Of a DNA stretch of 64,000 nt, positions 22,616 to 34,301 are shown piece by piece. A program made the position numbers and the translations under genes. The stretch's first letter is position 1, and each line of letters begins with the position of its first letter. Source of the stretch: Adiantum capillus-veneris (lineage: Eukaryota; Streptophyta; Polypodiopsida; Polypodiales; Pteridaceae); the NCBI GenBank assembly GCA_014529385.2, contig CM043966.1:105916087-105980086 (forward strand), given 5' to 3'. Under the pieces are notes generated by a model, which was given only the letters and a program-made list of their open reading frames with translations, did no database searches and was not told where the DNA came from.

Positions 22616-23600
22616 TAGAGGAAGTGCCGTCCTTGGCAAGTTAGTGACCGCGTTGTTTTTGTTGCTTTCTTGCAATAAGAGCAACACAATGGTCCCACTA
22701 AGAGGGATTTCCCATGGTGCATTTTGTAAAAGGAAACAAGCAAAATTGGTCAATATTTTACATTTTGCATGGTGGGTTAAGGGGTTAGTTTGGAACCACA
22801 CACAAAGCCTACGGCTTTGGATTCCTTTTGGTTAACTTTTACTAAAACATCAAAAGTTTGAAGCGCTCATTGAGTTTACTCTCTAAATGTTGGAGCAATT
22901 CCTTGGTCGTGTTAAATGCTCACAGTTAACAACCACTAGAAAATCTTGAAAATAATTACGACTAGCTATACATGCAGACATAGTCAAAGTACTACATCAG
23001 GTGTTTGGGTGGTCGCTCTAGGAGAAATTGCCTCCCTGCATAAGGTGTTTGCATCTGCATAAGTTCATTATGGGGAGGTTCTATTTTGGTTGTGTGAAAT
23101 ACACCACATGAGGGCTTTCCAAGAACGTTTTTTCTATCGAAATAAAAAAAAGACACACAATGAACACACATAAAAATTATTGATTTTTTAAATTGTCAAA
23201 AGAGACCATTTTTTACCAAAAAAGAGAGCATGTATGCTAGGCCATATTTGTTGTTTTTGTGGTTGCCCTCCCACTTCATGCCTAAAGAGGTGGAGTGGAA
23301 TGGGTACTATTTCTCATCTAGCAACTGAAAATAGGACCCACAACCAACCAAAGAAACATTTTAAGTTTGCAACTAGCCACCAACTTATTGGTAGAGAGGC
23401 ATTCATGTGAGCAAGATTTTGAAATGTTGAAGCATGCGAGCATGAATCATACATGCCACAAGTCATGTGAGTGTAATTTTTATCTAAAAAAATGGAAGGA
23501 AGGAGTTGTCTATGGCACCTCATTTTTGTGCAAGGGGATAGAGATAGCTCCATGCATTCTCTCATTCCTTGGGAGATGAATGCTTGCCCTTGGTGGATAG

Positions 23601-23728
23601 ACATATCAAAAGGTCATATGCGTGCATGATCAGCTAAAGCTACCTCTTCCATATGTTTCATTGCCATGTCAAAAGGTCATGTGCATGCCTCAGATGAGTT
23701 GCAACTACCTCTTTCATAGGTTTTATTG
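23601..23728 (+). repeat. Two-copy 64 bp tandem repeat
   Basis: ATCAAAAGGTCATATGCGTGC at about 23604 recurs as GTCAAAAGGTCATGTGCATGC near 23667. Both are followed by CTACCTCTT and a CAT-rich end. Confidence 0.65.
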
Positions 23729-24331
23729 ACATGCTATAACCTATGTATGCCACGTTTGATTCTATTTTTCTTCATTATAATAGTAATTCCTTGTGTAGTT
23801 ATTGCTGAGAAGAGATTTTCTTTGTCCAACTTGTGGAGACTCTCATGCATTTTCCATTTTATTTGCATGATTCTTGATGCCATGGCTATTTGTGGGGACT
23901 GCATCGATAATGGTTGACTTTACAATGGGTGTGCACCATTTGGCTTGGATCCCCATTTATGAGAAAATGACTCAAGAATGATTTGATGAAACTTTGCACA
24001 TTCACAGTGTTAGGACAATTTTACATGTTACTAACCTCATCTTTTTGAATTTTTCCTTTGATTGATAACACTTGAATTCCACTATTGTGCCACATTTGGA
24101 AATTTGCATAGAAGATCATGTTCAAGACATCAGCCATCTTGTGTACTCAACCTTGGGAGACTTTTGTTGGCTCTTTATACCCTCTCTACAAAGACTGACT
24201 CAAATACATGTTCAAGACATGGAATGAAATGTAAGTAAGGAAAACATTAAGAGCATACATAGCACAATATGGGTAGAAGTCATTTAGATATTTGCTCGGG
24301 TTTTACTTCACTCGAGAAATATTGTTTCGGT

Positions 24332-25484
24332 TGTAACATTTAATGCACTAGTAACTTGTGTCTAGCTGAAATTGATAACATAGTGAGCATTTCATTAAGA
24401 ACAAGTTCCTAATGAGCATATAGAGAGTACTTAATTTGAGAAAGCAACATATCAATTTACACCTAGCTAATTTGGCATTGACAATACTTGAGAAGAGAGA
24501 GAAATAGAAGAATTGACAACAATTGAGAATCGGATTTACATGGAGTTGATCCCCCATCCATAAAGGTTTTGTATTATAGCTTCTCCCATCAAAGGAGACT
24601 TTTGTACAATACAATCTTTGTGTTCCTTGACAAAACTAGTTGGTCCAATGAAGATGGAAGCTTCATGCACCAAATTATGCTTGAAAAACACACCTAGTGT
24701 CCCTAGCCTCAATCCCAAGAACTCACACGCCTTCAAAAATGGTGAGAGTTAGCAAGGAATGAGGATAGATTGAGAGGAAGAAGATGTATCTTACAAGAAA
24801 AAAGTATTATCCTCACATAATCACTCTAATAGCATATCTTAGCTTAGTAATTAGCATGGTAGAGGAGATGAGCATGCCATTGAAGCTTGGCCCTTGGTTG
24901 GATTTGCATTCCATAGCCAAGAGTTGTTGGTGTAGGCCTCTACTTCAAAGAGAAGGACATGGAGTTCTTGCTCAACACATAACTTGTGTGTGTGTGTGTG
25001 TGTGTGTAGCAAAGTGTGTAAGGCTAAAAATGCCAAGATTTCTCTCTCTTGGTCGACCCCTCTTGCTTTTTGCTCATGCTGGTCTTTCATTGGCTCCTGC
25101 AAAGATTAGCCAATCACAAATTAAAAGCATAAATGATAGCCGTGTGACATGTGTCCCCCTTTTCCCTTTTGTGAGAGCTTTAGGTAATTAAATAATTCAT
25201 CTAAACTCTCATTGGACCTTTTTGTCTTCTAGGCGATAGAAATCAGGCAAGCCATTGGGCTGTTAGACATTGGACCCCTTGGTAGACTATCCAATAGTCT
25301 GGAGGTTAATTTCTATTGGTTCTTTATCAAGCGATTTTAAATTGATTAGACTAAATTTACTCTAGCCTAATTTTTATTTATCCACCTCTATGGCCATCCA
25401 ATAGGATTTGAGGGGAGATTGGGAGCAACTAGGCTAGGAGCATGAGATGTGTCTCGTATTCCCTTTGTGTAGAGGGGGAGCTTT

Positions 25485-25533
<49 letters not shown>

Positions 25534-25885
25534 CTCTCTCATCCCCTACAATAAGGGCTTGTTGCCCCCTCCTTTCTAGGGATGTGGAAAGACTTTTTAG
25601 TCTTCCCATGACCATCCAATATTTCCCCTACTTTGGCCTTTACAATACAATGAAAAATTACGAACTTTAGCCGATGGAAATCTTAATGGGTTGAACCTTA
25701 GGTCTTTTAATCCCCATTGAAGCACATTGCTCTTTTGCAGACTGTCCCCCTTTGGATCCCTATTTCCCTCTGATAGAGACCGATCTGGCAGCCTTACCAA
25801 TATTCTAGCTTTTACTCCCCTGGTTCTTCCCCATATCAAATGATCAGTAATCATTTGGGAGTATTAGATATTAGTTTTTATGACA
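24332..25885 (-). repeat. D 3' LTR
   Basis: It pairs with 41563-42936. It contains TG microsatellites at about 24984-25007 and 25487-25530. On the minus strand it begins TGTCATAAAAACTAATATC and ends AATGTTACA. It is 180 bp longer than its partner, through indels and microsatellite length. Confidence 0.85.
25488..25531. repeat. (TG)n microsatellite in D 3' LTR
   Basis: About 22 TG repeats. The homologous spot in the 5' LTR (about 42521-42571) has about 25, so the repeat existed before or arose with the element. Confidence 0.9.
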
Positions 25886-25902
25886 TTACCTCTCTCTTGA
25901 AA
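25886..25902 (-). promoter_or_regulatory. D polypurine tract
   Basis: On the minus strand, TTTCAAGAGAGAGGTAA directly precedes the LTR start TGTCAT. A purine run in this place primes plus-strand DNA synthesis. Confidence 0.65.
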
Positions 25903-26278
25903 TCATAGTCTTCCTCGACTATGAGGTAGAGAAGATAAAGCCTAGTCATTAGTCCGTTTGCTAGTGGGTAGAGGATCCCTATTTTACCCTACCACACCGT
26001 TCCAGAATGGATGAATAGTCCATTTGGTGCTTGAGAGCATTAGCTGCCACCACAAGCATGTCTGAACATTAGTTAGTATCAATCTTCCATAGTAGAGTAA
26101 CAAGCTCTACTTGGTGTTCGGGAGATGTCGTCTCCACAAACATGTTCCTAAGCATGCATACTCATTGACATTTGTGCACAATAAAGAAAAAGTGAGTCTT
26201 ATGAGACAAAAACTTTGTTTATATAAACATATTTACATTTTCTTACTCTAGGGAATCATTTTAAGCATTGACAAGGTT

Positions 26279-26560
26279 TAGGTTATCCTTTAATTGTATG
26301 CCTTCCATCCATCTAGCATCTTCATAAGGATAATTTTTAAACTTGATAAGTTATCATCGGATAGTCTTACCGCCTCGTAGTACCTTGTCTTCATGTCAAA
26401 GAATGGACTCGGGCCACAACATCTCTTCTTGGTCCTCGATCTTTGGTGGGTCTTCAATGATTTCTTCTTGAGGTGGCTCTCTTTTGTAAGGCTTTAGTAG
26501 GCTCACGTGGAAAGCATTGTGTATGATCCAATGGTTGGGCAACTTAAGTTGATAGGTCGT
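26279..26560 (-). pseudogene. D integrase C-terminus and chromodomain
   Basis: Minus-strand translation gives PNHWIIHNAFHVSLLKPYKREPP, the conserved integrase tail. After an acidic linker come KVLRGGKTIR and LIKFKNYPYEDARWM, the chromodomain core with its conserved aromatic W. Chromodomains direct chromovirus integration towards particular chromatin. Stops interrupt the frame. Confidence 0.75.
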
Positions 26561-26728
26561 CTCATTGATTCGCCTAAGAATCTAAAAGCGACCATAGTAT
26601 CTTTTTGCTAACTTAGCATGGTACTTTTGGTCTCTTGTAGGATTCTTGCCCATTGTGTGCCTTAATCGGGCCTTGGGAAACTTAAGCAAGACCCAATCAT
26701 TTTGTTTAAAGGTTAGGGCTATTCAGTG

Positions 26729-27453
26729 CTAATCAACAGCAACCTTTTGCCTTTGTTGACAGATGGATATAGCATCCTTAATTTTTTGGAAAGATTCTTG
26801 TAGGTATCGGCTATATTCACCTGCAACGAAGATCTTCCCATGTACCTTGAGTAGCAGGGGACTTTTTGATCTTCCCTCTATCACCTCAAAAGATGCTTTT
26901 CCCGTGGAAGTATGTACAGTGTTATTGTAAGCATACTCCACTAAGGGTAAGTACTTCTCCCATTGGGACTTTTAATCTACTTTTGTGACATAAGCTTTTA
27001 GTAGATCAAGAATTGTTAGTTTAGCTATTTTACTTTGGCCATCCGCTTGGGGATGATAGGCAAAGAGAAGTTTAGCTTTGTACCTAAATTCTCAAAGAGA
27101 CACTTCCAAAAGTTACTGGTCATTCTAGGATCTCTATCCGACACTACAGACATTGGCAAGCCATGGTATTTGAAGATTTGTGATATAAAGAGGGTTGCCA
27201 TTTGATGGGCCTTGATAGTCTTTTTGACAGATATGAAATGTGCTTGTTTGCTAAACCTATCTACTATTGTCCATATTCCCATATTCCCATGGATAGACTT
27301 GGGCAATCCAAAGATAAAATCCATGGATATTCTCTCCCATGGTGAATTAGGGATTGGCAATGGTTGAATCAATCCAGGTTGCTTCCCTCTATCAAATTTT
27401 GACTTTTGGCATACCACACATTTTGAAACATACTCTTGTATGTTTGCTTTCAT
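26729..27453 (-). pseudogene. D integrase zinc finger and catalytic core
   Basis: 27025-27453 contains the finger end CVVCQKSK, then PWERISMDFIFGLPKS (first catalytic Asp) and SVVSDRDPRMTSNFW (second Asp). 26729-26941 has MEYAYNNTVHTSTGKASFEVIEG, the region after the catalytic Glu. The Glu itself falls where the frame is lost (about 26945-27030). Confidence 0.83.
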
Positions 27454-27645
27454 GGTAGGCCAATAGAAATATTTTTCTATCCCTTTTAGGGTAGATTGAA
27501 TCCCTCTATGCCCTGCATAAGGAGGAGCATGAGATTCATACGTTACTTTCTCACGTAGTGCGTTAGTAACGCATAGTCTATTGCCATAGAGAAGATAACC
27601 ATCTTATAGGGTAAATGGTTCTTCCTTCTTCCCTAGTGCAAGGGC

Positions 27646-28271
27646 TTAAATCACATCTCTAAAATTGGGATCGATAGGGTACTCATCTATCATAAAAGAT
27701 AGATCATTGTGAGATGCTATGGATACCGCATTCACTCTCGATCGTCTTGAAAGTGTATCGGCCACTTGATTATGCTTGCCAGCAATGTGAGCAATATGAA
27801 AATGAAATTGGGAAAGGAAATTAGCCCACCTCATTTTTTTGTCGAGAGCTTGGTCTGCGTCATGAAGTACTTAAGGCTTTGGTGATTCGTTCACGGAATG
27901 AAAGGAGTCCCTAGTAAATAGTGCTTCCACGAATCTAGAGCATGTAGAACTGCTAAGAGTTCCTTTTCATATATATCTAGATCTTGCTCATTAGGGTCGA
28001 GCCTTCAACTTTCATAGGCTATGGCTTGCCCTTCTTGGGCAAAACAACTCCAAGACAGTTAGTCACCACAAGCGTCACATTGGACGTCAAATGGCTTTGA
28101 GAGACCCGGCAGTGTAAGCACAGGTTGAGAGATAAGCTTCTCTTTAATATTTTCAAAAGCATTGTTCTCCTTGGTGGACCATATATACCTACCTTTTTCC
28201 TTTGTCAGGTCATGTAATGGTCCTGCGATTTGTGAGAACTTTTCTATGAAGCGTCTATAATATGCACACAT
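27646..28271 (-). pseudogene. D RNase H region
   Basis: 28059-28271 reads CAYYRRFIEKFSQIAGPLHDLTK..FDVQCDACGD, the RT-RNase H connection and RNase H start. 27646-27834 reads FHIAHIAGKHNQVADTLSRR, the RNase H C-terminal motif. Between them the frame is broken. Confidence 0.8.
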
Positions 28272-28980
28272 ACTTATAAAGCTTCTTGATTCATGCAGAT
28301 TCCTTGGATTAGGCCATCCTATTATTACCTCTAACTAATTTGATGGATACATTTGGATTTCAGCTTGAGAGATAATGTGACCTAAATAATGAATCTCTTG
28401 TAAGAAAATTAACTTTTCGTACGATTTATATAAAGCTTATTCTCTCGTAAAACTTGAAATATTACCTGGAGGTGTTGTTTGTGTTCATCTAATAAATTAG
28501 AGTAGATGATTATATCATCAAAGAAAACTCCATTAAAGCTTCAATGAGGTTTGAATAGCTTCTCCATTAGACAGTTAAATGTGGCTAGTGCATTGGTCAA
28601 GCCAAAAGGCATGACATGTACTCGTAAAGGCCAAACGTAGTGCGAAATGCGGTCTTTACATTATCTTGATCAACTATCCTTATTTGTTGGTAGCCACTTT
28701 TTAGGTCAATCCTACTGAAATAGGTCGACCCATGTAGCTTATCAAATAGGTCTTCTACCCGTGGAAGGAGAAACCTATTCTTGATAGTGATCATATTTAG
28801 TGCTCTATAGTTGACACATATACGATATATGCCATATTTCTTTTGCATTTATAACATTGGTGAACAAAATGGAGATGAGCTAGGCCTAACCAGGCCTTTC
28901 CCAACTAACTCATGCACTTGCTGCATAATCTCCTCTTGTTGAGCTTGAGAAACTCTGTAAGGAGGTTTATTAGGCGGTGA
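28272..28980 (-). pseudogene. D reverse transcriptase
   Basis: 28597-28848 carries YGIYRICVNYRALNMITIKNRF and STYFSRIDLKSGYQQIRI, with motif A Asp. Near 28500-28530 the minus strand gives a DDIIIYS block (motif C). The N-terminal blocks (QVHELVGKGLVRPS-like) lie near 28890-28930 in broken frame. E carries the better-preserved RT of this family. Confidence 0.8.
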
Positions 28981-29168
28981 GCTTCTTGGAAGAAGCTCAA
29001 TTGCATGGTCATCATCCCCTCATTTGGGAGGTGGATCACAAGGGATGTTGTCAATAAAAATATCTTGGAATCCCTCGAGGAAGTTGGATAACCCTAATTC
29101 CTTTTGATTATTTATATTTTATTCTGTTAGAGCATTAGGTTCATTTTGAGAATCTTTAGAAAAAAAAT

Positions 29169-29913
29169 TTACACTAAAATAGAGCTTTTTATTGACTTTC
29201 TTATTGAAATCTTGCTTATGTCCAAGGGGTATGGTACTACCCAACTCCTTAGCATCTTTGTACATATCTTTTTCCCTAAACCTAAAGTACATTTGCCTTT
29301 CAGGGAATTTAACACTGGTAGCCATGCAATCAAACCATAATGCCCTAGGATTACGTCCTCATGCTTGAGAGGAGAGATGTAGAAATCCTCCTTGTCCACA
29401 TAGCTTTTGACCCGGTGCCTCAATTTTCCAATTAAGGGAGTGATTGAGGCTTCTTGCCCCTTCAAATCACCATCGATAGGTAGGACATCTCCCATCTCAT
29501 AGGCTTGGATGCCTAGCTTGGTGGCCAACTTTGTGGATATAAAATTGTCAGTAGAACCAAGGTCAAAGAGAATGAAAGCATCATGTTCTCTTACCTTTCC
29601 CCAAGCATGGCATAGGGGAGATCCTTTGTGATGAGCATAATCTTCTTGAATCTCGACCAAGGTAGCTCTAGGAGGCGTATTACATGTATTCTTGTGGGGA
29701 CAAGCACGATAGGCATGCCCTTTCTCGCTGCACTTGAAACAACGGTTATCTTTTTGATAACGCTCTAGCTCTTTAGGAAAGAGTTTATTTTTGCCTTTAT
29801 AAACTACCTTCTCCTTAGCTTTGTGGCTATTGGAGCTGCCTTTGGGAGACTTTTGGACGTTTTCCTTCCCCTTAGGCTCATTATGGTCCTTGTTTTCTGT
29901 GGGCTTAAGATTT
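29169..29913 (-). pseudogene. D zinc knuckle and protease (gag-pol middle part)
   Basis: CFKCSEKGHAYRAC (about 29702-29741) is a CX2CX4HX4C zinc knuckle. FDLGSTDNFISTKLATKLGIQA is the protease active-site region, with D-L-G where D-S-G or D-T-G is usual. The homologous block in E has D-P-G. The open frame runs on to 29978, but bases from 29914 belong to the LTR of B, so the true coding part ends at 29913 and resumes beyond B. Confidence 0.83.
29909..29913. repeat. B left target-site duplication GATTT
   Basis: GATTT precedes the left LTR of B and recurs at 39854-39858 directly after the right LTR. The bases lie within D's gag. Confidence 0.92.
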
Positions 29914-31412
29914 TGATAGCGGGAAAAAGAGCAGTGCAATCGGGTGGCCTCTGTACGCGTGCACACTCCACAAACCACGCCTCATGCAAACAAGCAAAGA
30001 ACAAAACAAAGGGGGCACCACCCTAAATTAAGAGGTTTAGGGACCTCACACATAGTGCACATAGGCAAGTGAGACTTCTGGCATTATGATGGCATCAAAA
30101 CATATGGCAAAACACATAGAAACGAAGCTTAGGGACCTTATATAGCATATATATACACAAGACATCAGCTTAACAATACAACGGCATCTGATCATACATA
30201 ACAAGGATATAGAGAAGCAAGCCAAGGATGGCATAATCCCTTGTCAAAAACAATCAACCCAGCAAGTAGGTATGATCCTACTAGCAACACATCAATACCT
30301 TAGAGAATGATGGCGAGGATGGTGGCCATGGAGCATGAGAGAAGACTCCTTATTTAGGTTTTAGGGCTAGTAATGTAGCATACTAGAGGGAGAGAGAGAG
30401 TAGAGCTCCATCCATAGCTCCTCGTTGTGAGCAATGTCGTCATAGCTTCATTGCTTGGTGAAGTGGGTGAAGTGTTGTTTTTGAGTGAGAGAAGGACTCC
30501 TTATATAGGTTTCTGAGAAGGTTTAGGATTAGGGATAAACATGCTTAAATCCGTTGATTGGGGTTACTTTTTGCTTAGGGTGGTCAACAGATTGAGGTCA
30601 CCTGATATGTCACCATCAAGATATTCTCTAGAGTGATGTGAGAGGGGAGGGTAAATGCTGATTTTTCTGATTGTGACACATGGGGATAAGGCCTTGACCA
30701 GCATTTAAGAGCAGGTAAGGTGGCTGTTTAAACTGGAGGTTCTGCACATGTCAGGGGGGGACCTGCGGGGGGGAGGTGGCAGCTGGGTCCTCCTGAATAT
30801 CAAATTCTCAAAAAATCCTCAACCATGGCTTCTTTTGACATGTGTTCTTTGAAAAAATCAGCATGTCTCTTTTCAACTCAAAAGTCTTTATCCCTGTTGA
30901 CTCACCTTTACCATAAGATTTTCCCCTTTTCTCCTCCTGTAACTGTATTGTTGATGCCCAATCACTGCTTCTAGTAACAGTGAACTGTTACCTACCAAAT
31001 ACTTATGGTGCAGTAAAAAATATTTACCATGGGTAAAAAAGTTACTGTAGGTAAAAAGTAATTTGTATTTACCATGTAGGTGAAAAATATTTACTGTAGG
31101 TAAAAAATATTTACTGTCGGTAAAAAAGTGAAAACGGAGTATGCTGTGTTGTGAGTCCACACGAACATCCTCGTGTAAATTTCACTAGAAATTCACACCT
31201 AGAATGGGCTATTCTGTAAGATATAGGTTGTAGGCATGCATAAGAGCTCGTTCCCACGTATCTTCTGTCCATGGTACTTTTTACTCTTTGGTGCTTGTGA
31301 AGTAGATTTTTCTTCTCTTTCGAGATCCCTTGGACTAGAGTATCCTCATCTCCCCAACAACTGACTGTGCCTTTATTGCATCTTCAGAAGGGGTCCTAAA
31401 AACCATGCATCA
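29914..31412 (-). repeat. B 3' LTR
   Basis: 1499 bp. On the minus strand it begins TGATGCATGGTTTTTAGG and ends TTTTTCCCGCTATCA. It differs from the 5' LTR by scattered substitutions and a shorter GA run, pointing to recent insertion. Confidence 0.93.
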
Positions 31413-31430
31413 TGTAGCCCTCCCCCTTAA
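31413..31430 (-). promoter_or_regulatory. B polypurine tract
   Basis: The minus strand reads TTAAGGGGGAGGGCTACA directly before the LTR start TGATGC. A closely similar tract (GGGGGTGGGCAAATTA) precedes the 3' LTR of C. Confidence 0.8.
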
Positions 31431-31659
31431 GCTAGAGGTATTTGATGCCTCTAGCTATAGGTTGTGCTACAATAGGGTTCTCTTGAATACTTACCCACCT
31501 GGTACCAATTGAATTTGCCATGTTACTGCTTTCTTGGCTGATGCACCCTGTTTAGTCCTTTCTGATGAATAATTGTATCCATCCATGACTAACAACTGGT
31601 CTCCTAGACCCTTGAAAGCCATACCCCATCCATTGTCAATATCCGCTTTCACTGGTAGA

Positions 31660-31750
31660 ATTCTCTTTTTTTCTTTTTTTCTTCTCTTTTTTTCCTTTTT
31701 TTTTTCTTTTCTCTTTTTTTTTGTCTTCTCTTTTTTTTTTTTTTTTTTGA
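31660..31750. repeat. T-rich low-complexity tract
   Basis: About 90 bases of T runs broken by single C, on the plus strand between the pol end and the 3' LTR of B. In the element's own sense it is an A-rich tract. Confidence 0.8.
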
Positions 31751-31775
31751 AACGACTATGTACATGATTGTTACC

Positions 31776-32213
31776 TTAGTTGGAGCTCGAATATGATGAG
31801 CTCTCCTCTGAACCATCCTTAGCATTGATTTCACCAGCATATGGCTGTGAAAGACGACATTGGTAGGCCTTCAATCGCCAACCATTTACCGGGGTCTGAT
31901 GTACCTTACCATCTAGGTCACCTAGTTGGTAACTACCATTTGAGAACCTCTGTATCACTACAAAAGGGCCTTCCCACTTAAGCAAGAACTTACCATCCTT
32001 CCTGCGATCAAAGCGATTGTCGTATCTGAGCACTAAAGAACCTTCCTTGATACCTTTCTTGACAAGGTTGCGATTGAACTTCTTTCGTTTCTTCTCTGCC
32101 TGGGCTGCATAGTACTTCACTGCTGACTCTCGATCTAGCCTTAACCTCTCCAAATCGATGATTCTTCCTTCCACCTGCTTCTCTTGACTATCCTCTTGAT
32201 GTGCTTTTAGAAC
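31776..32213 (-). pseudogene. B integrase C-terminus with GPF module
   Basis: It is the same frame as pol, beyond the in-frame TGA at 32214-32216. KEGSLVLRYDN and LKWEGPFVVIQRFSNGSYQLGDLDG form the GPY/F module, followed by NGWRLKAYQ and a Ser-rich tail. No chromodomain follows, as expected for Tat rather than chromoviruses. Without readthrough of the TGA this part is not made. Confidence 0.85.
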
Positions 32214-32927
32214 TCAGAGGCTCGCTAGCTCCACTCCTATAGGCAATAGTGCCTCTTGCCCGTAAACCAAGTGAAAAGGTGTATACCCCAAGGATGTTTT
32301 AAAGGATGTTCTGTAGGCCCAAAGTGCTGCATCTAGGTGTTTGTCCCATGTCTTAGGATGTAAATGCACTTGCTTAGTGATGATTTTACATATAAGACCA
32401 TTTACCTTTTCCACAAAACCATTGCACTGAGGGTAGTATGGTGTAGAGTGCTTGCGCTTGATTTTTAACTTGCTCATCAATTGCCCGACTAAATCAGCTC
32501 GAAATCCCGGTCCCCTATCCGAGAGAATCTCCAAAGGTGTGCCAAAACGCCAACAAAGGCATTCAAAAATGAAATCACTCACGTCCTTGGCTGTGATGCG
32601 CTTTGTGGGACGAGCTTCTGCCCATCTGGTCATGTACTCCACCCCCATAATGATGTATTCCTTCCCTGATTGAGTACAAGGTAGTGGACCTATTGCATCT
32701 ATCCCCCATTTTTCAAATGGCCCATAGGTTTTGATTGGATGTTGATTTTCATGGGTAAGACGCCTTGGTTCAGCTTTTTGGCAAACCTCACATGTGCGGC
32801 ACCAATGTTGTACATCTCGATGGAGGCTTGGCCACGTGAACCCTGCTTGTAAAATCTTTCTGCTAGTAATCTCTTGTGCAAAGTGGACACCACACACACC
32901 TTCGTGACAACTAAACAAAATATCCTT
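32214..32927 (-). CDS. B integrase (zinc finger and DDE core)
   Basis: It is part of the 681-residue open frame 32214-34259. The HHCC finger is CHEGVCGVHF and CRTCEVC (about residues 451-493). The catalytic residues are D521 (WGIDAIGPL), D581 (ILSDRGPGF) and E617 (NGFVEKVNG), a canonical D,D-35-E spacing. It inserts the cDNA into the host genome. All catalytic residues are intact; the frame then ends at a TGA after ELASL, where a CGA-to-TGA change would explain the stop. Confidence 0.9.
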   Translation of the reverse strand, partial: KDILFSCHEGVCGVHFAQEITSRKILQAGFTWPSLHRDVQHWCRTCEVCQKAEPRRLTHENQHPIKTYGPFEKWGIDAIGPLPCTQSGKEYIIMGVEYMTRWAEARPTKRITAKDVSDFIFECLCWRFGTPLEILSDRGPGFRADLVGQLMSKLKIKRKHSTPYYPQCNGFVEKVNGLICKIITKQVHLHPKTWDKHLDAALWAYRTSFKTSLGYTPFHLVYGQEALLPIGVELASL

Positions 32928-33166
32928 TATCTCTTGGGATGCAGGAACTCTCCTTAAGACAGCATCTTTCCCTCTACAATACAAGTCCTCATTCACTAAG
33001 ATATAGCTGGTAGCCTTTTTTGCCAACCACCTACGTTCACTTTTACTCATACCAGAGGGTGCTTCACAATGCTCAAGAAAGTAAAGTAAATCATGCAGCT
33101 CCTCCTTTCCCTGGTATGAAGGGCTTTTCACAAGGATAGCACCTACTATGAGAGTTTGTAGTTCTT

Positions 33167-33554
33167 CACCTGCTAAGGCATCTGCTTCTCGATTTTGATC
33201 TCTAGGTACAAAGTGCACTCGAACTTCTTTAAAACCCTTCAACAAGGCCTTTGCTTCCCTCATCTTAACAGACAATTTGTCATTTTTATAGGCCCATACA
33301 CCAACCATTTGCTTAACAATCAACATGGAGTCACCAAAAACATTTAGCTTTGTGATGCCCTGAGAAAGACAACATTGCAACCCTAAAACAAGGGCATGGT
33401 ACTCTGCGTCATTGTTAGAATGAACCTCTTTTAGATGAAACCCTTTTGCAAAGATCTTCTCCTTCTCTGGACCTAATATTACTATGCCTGCTGATGCCTT
33501 GTCTTTGGTCCTCTTGTAAGCCCCATCAAAATATAGACTGTGTGCTCCTAGTAG
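33167..33554 (-). CDS. B second RNase H (archaeal type, aRNH)
   Basis: Residues about 236-365 of the 681-residue frame carry the D-E-D-D set: D245 in YFDGAY, E286 in NNDAEYHAL, D310 in VFGDS and D360 in READALA. This extra RNase H, placed between the RT-linked RNase H and integrase, is the defining trait of Tat-lineage elements in plants. It is intact here, whereas A2 has a fragment and A1 none. Confidence 0.9.
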
Positions 33555-33616
33555 AACTTCAGGCTCCGGGATAGGCGGTACCTTACTAGGTGCCTCTTTC
33601 TTGGCCTTCTCATAAC

Positions 33617-34259
33617 ACCTTTGTGTGAGGACATCTGCCAAACAAGCACGGGTGGAATCCTCTACTTGTAGTGTGTAGTCAAACTCTTGAAGCTGCACCA
33701 CCCACTTTGCTATTCTTTGAGACAATTCCATGTGTTGTAGGGCATATGGAAAAACCTCCTCAATTGTGATCACCACAAATTGTCTCGGAAGTAAGTAAGC
33801 CCGAAACTTCTCCACTGCAAACTTAAGAGCTAGCACCAATTGCTCACTTGCGCTGAAACCCTTTTCAGCAGCTGTCATCACTCTACTAGAGAAGTAGACT
33901 GGTCTCATGAGAGATGTCTTTGGGTCTTTTTGCATCAAGACAGCTCCTAGAGCTTTTGGACCTACACTAGGATTTACATAGAATAATTCACCCCATGTGG
34001 GTTGTAGGACGACAGGCAATGAGCTCAAAATGGTTTTAACTTCTTGAAAGCACCTTTCACCCTCCTCACTCCATGTCAATGTAGTGTGTTTAGTGAGCTG
34101 GTGCAAAGGATAGATTTCCTGAGAAAGGAGATGTATGAATCGTCCCATGTAGCGAACCTTTTGAATGAAGGAGACTAGTTGCTTCACGTTTGAAGGAGTA
34201 GGTAAAGCTAACAATGTCTTTACCTTTTCAGGGTCAGCCTCAATACCATCTTGAGACAC
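33617..34259 (-). CDS. B RT thumb/connection and RT-linked RNase H
   Basis: Residues 1-80 (SQDGIEADPEKVKTLLALP..YMGRFIHLLSQ) are the RT thumb and connection. Residues 90-215 (LFYVNPSVGPKALGAVLMQ, YFSSRVMTAAEKGFSASEQ, FRAYLLPRQF) are the usual gypsy RNase H, whose first catalytic Asp is replaced (VNPS where most copies have DAS). Loss of catalytic residues in this domain alongside a competent second RNase H matches what is known of elements that gained a second copy. Confidence 0.85.
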
Positions 34260-34301
34260 AACATGGCCTAGTAGAGTGACCTTGCTCTCACCTATGTGGC
34301 A

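Larger units (their letters stand above)
20746..24331. other. Non-coding interval rich in microsatellites
   Basis: No protein homology was found on either strand. It holds CT runs, a poly-C tract, an AC run, a three-unit 57-61 bp tandem repeat (21525-21702) and a two-unit 64 bp repeat (23601-23728). The open frames through CT/AC runs translate to Ser-Leu, Arg-Glu or Cys-Val strings and are artefacts. Confidence 0.6.

Noticed and set aside
22282-22801. Open frames of 60-110 residues with long Ser-Leu, Arg-Glu or Cys-Val repeats
   Set aside because: They are translations of CT, AC and TG microsatellites; long dinucleotide runs are open in all frames and say nothing about coding.
30888-31160. 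A 90-residue ORF present in both B LTRs (also 39329-39601)
   Set aside because: It is conserved only because the LTRs are recent copies. The sequence is repetitive (KYF.., GKY..) and has no known relatives; it is more likely regulatory LTR sequence.
32452-32673. Plus-strand open frames across B pol
   Set aside because: They lie antisense to the clearly conserved integrase and RT frames and have no family resemblance.
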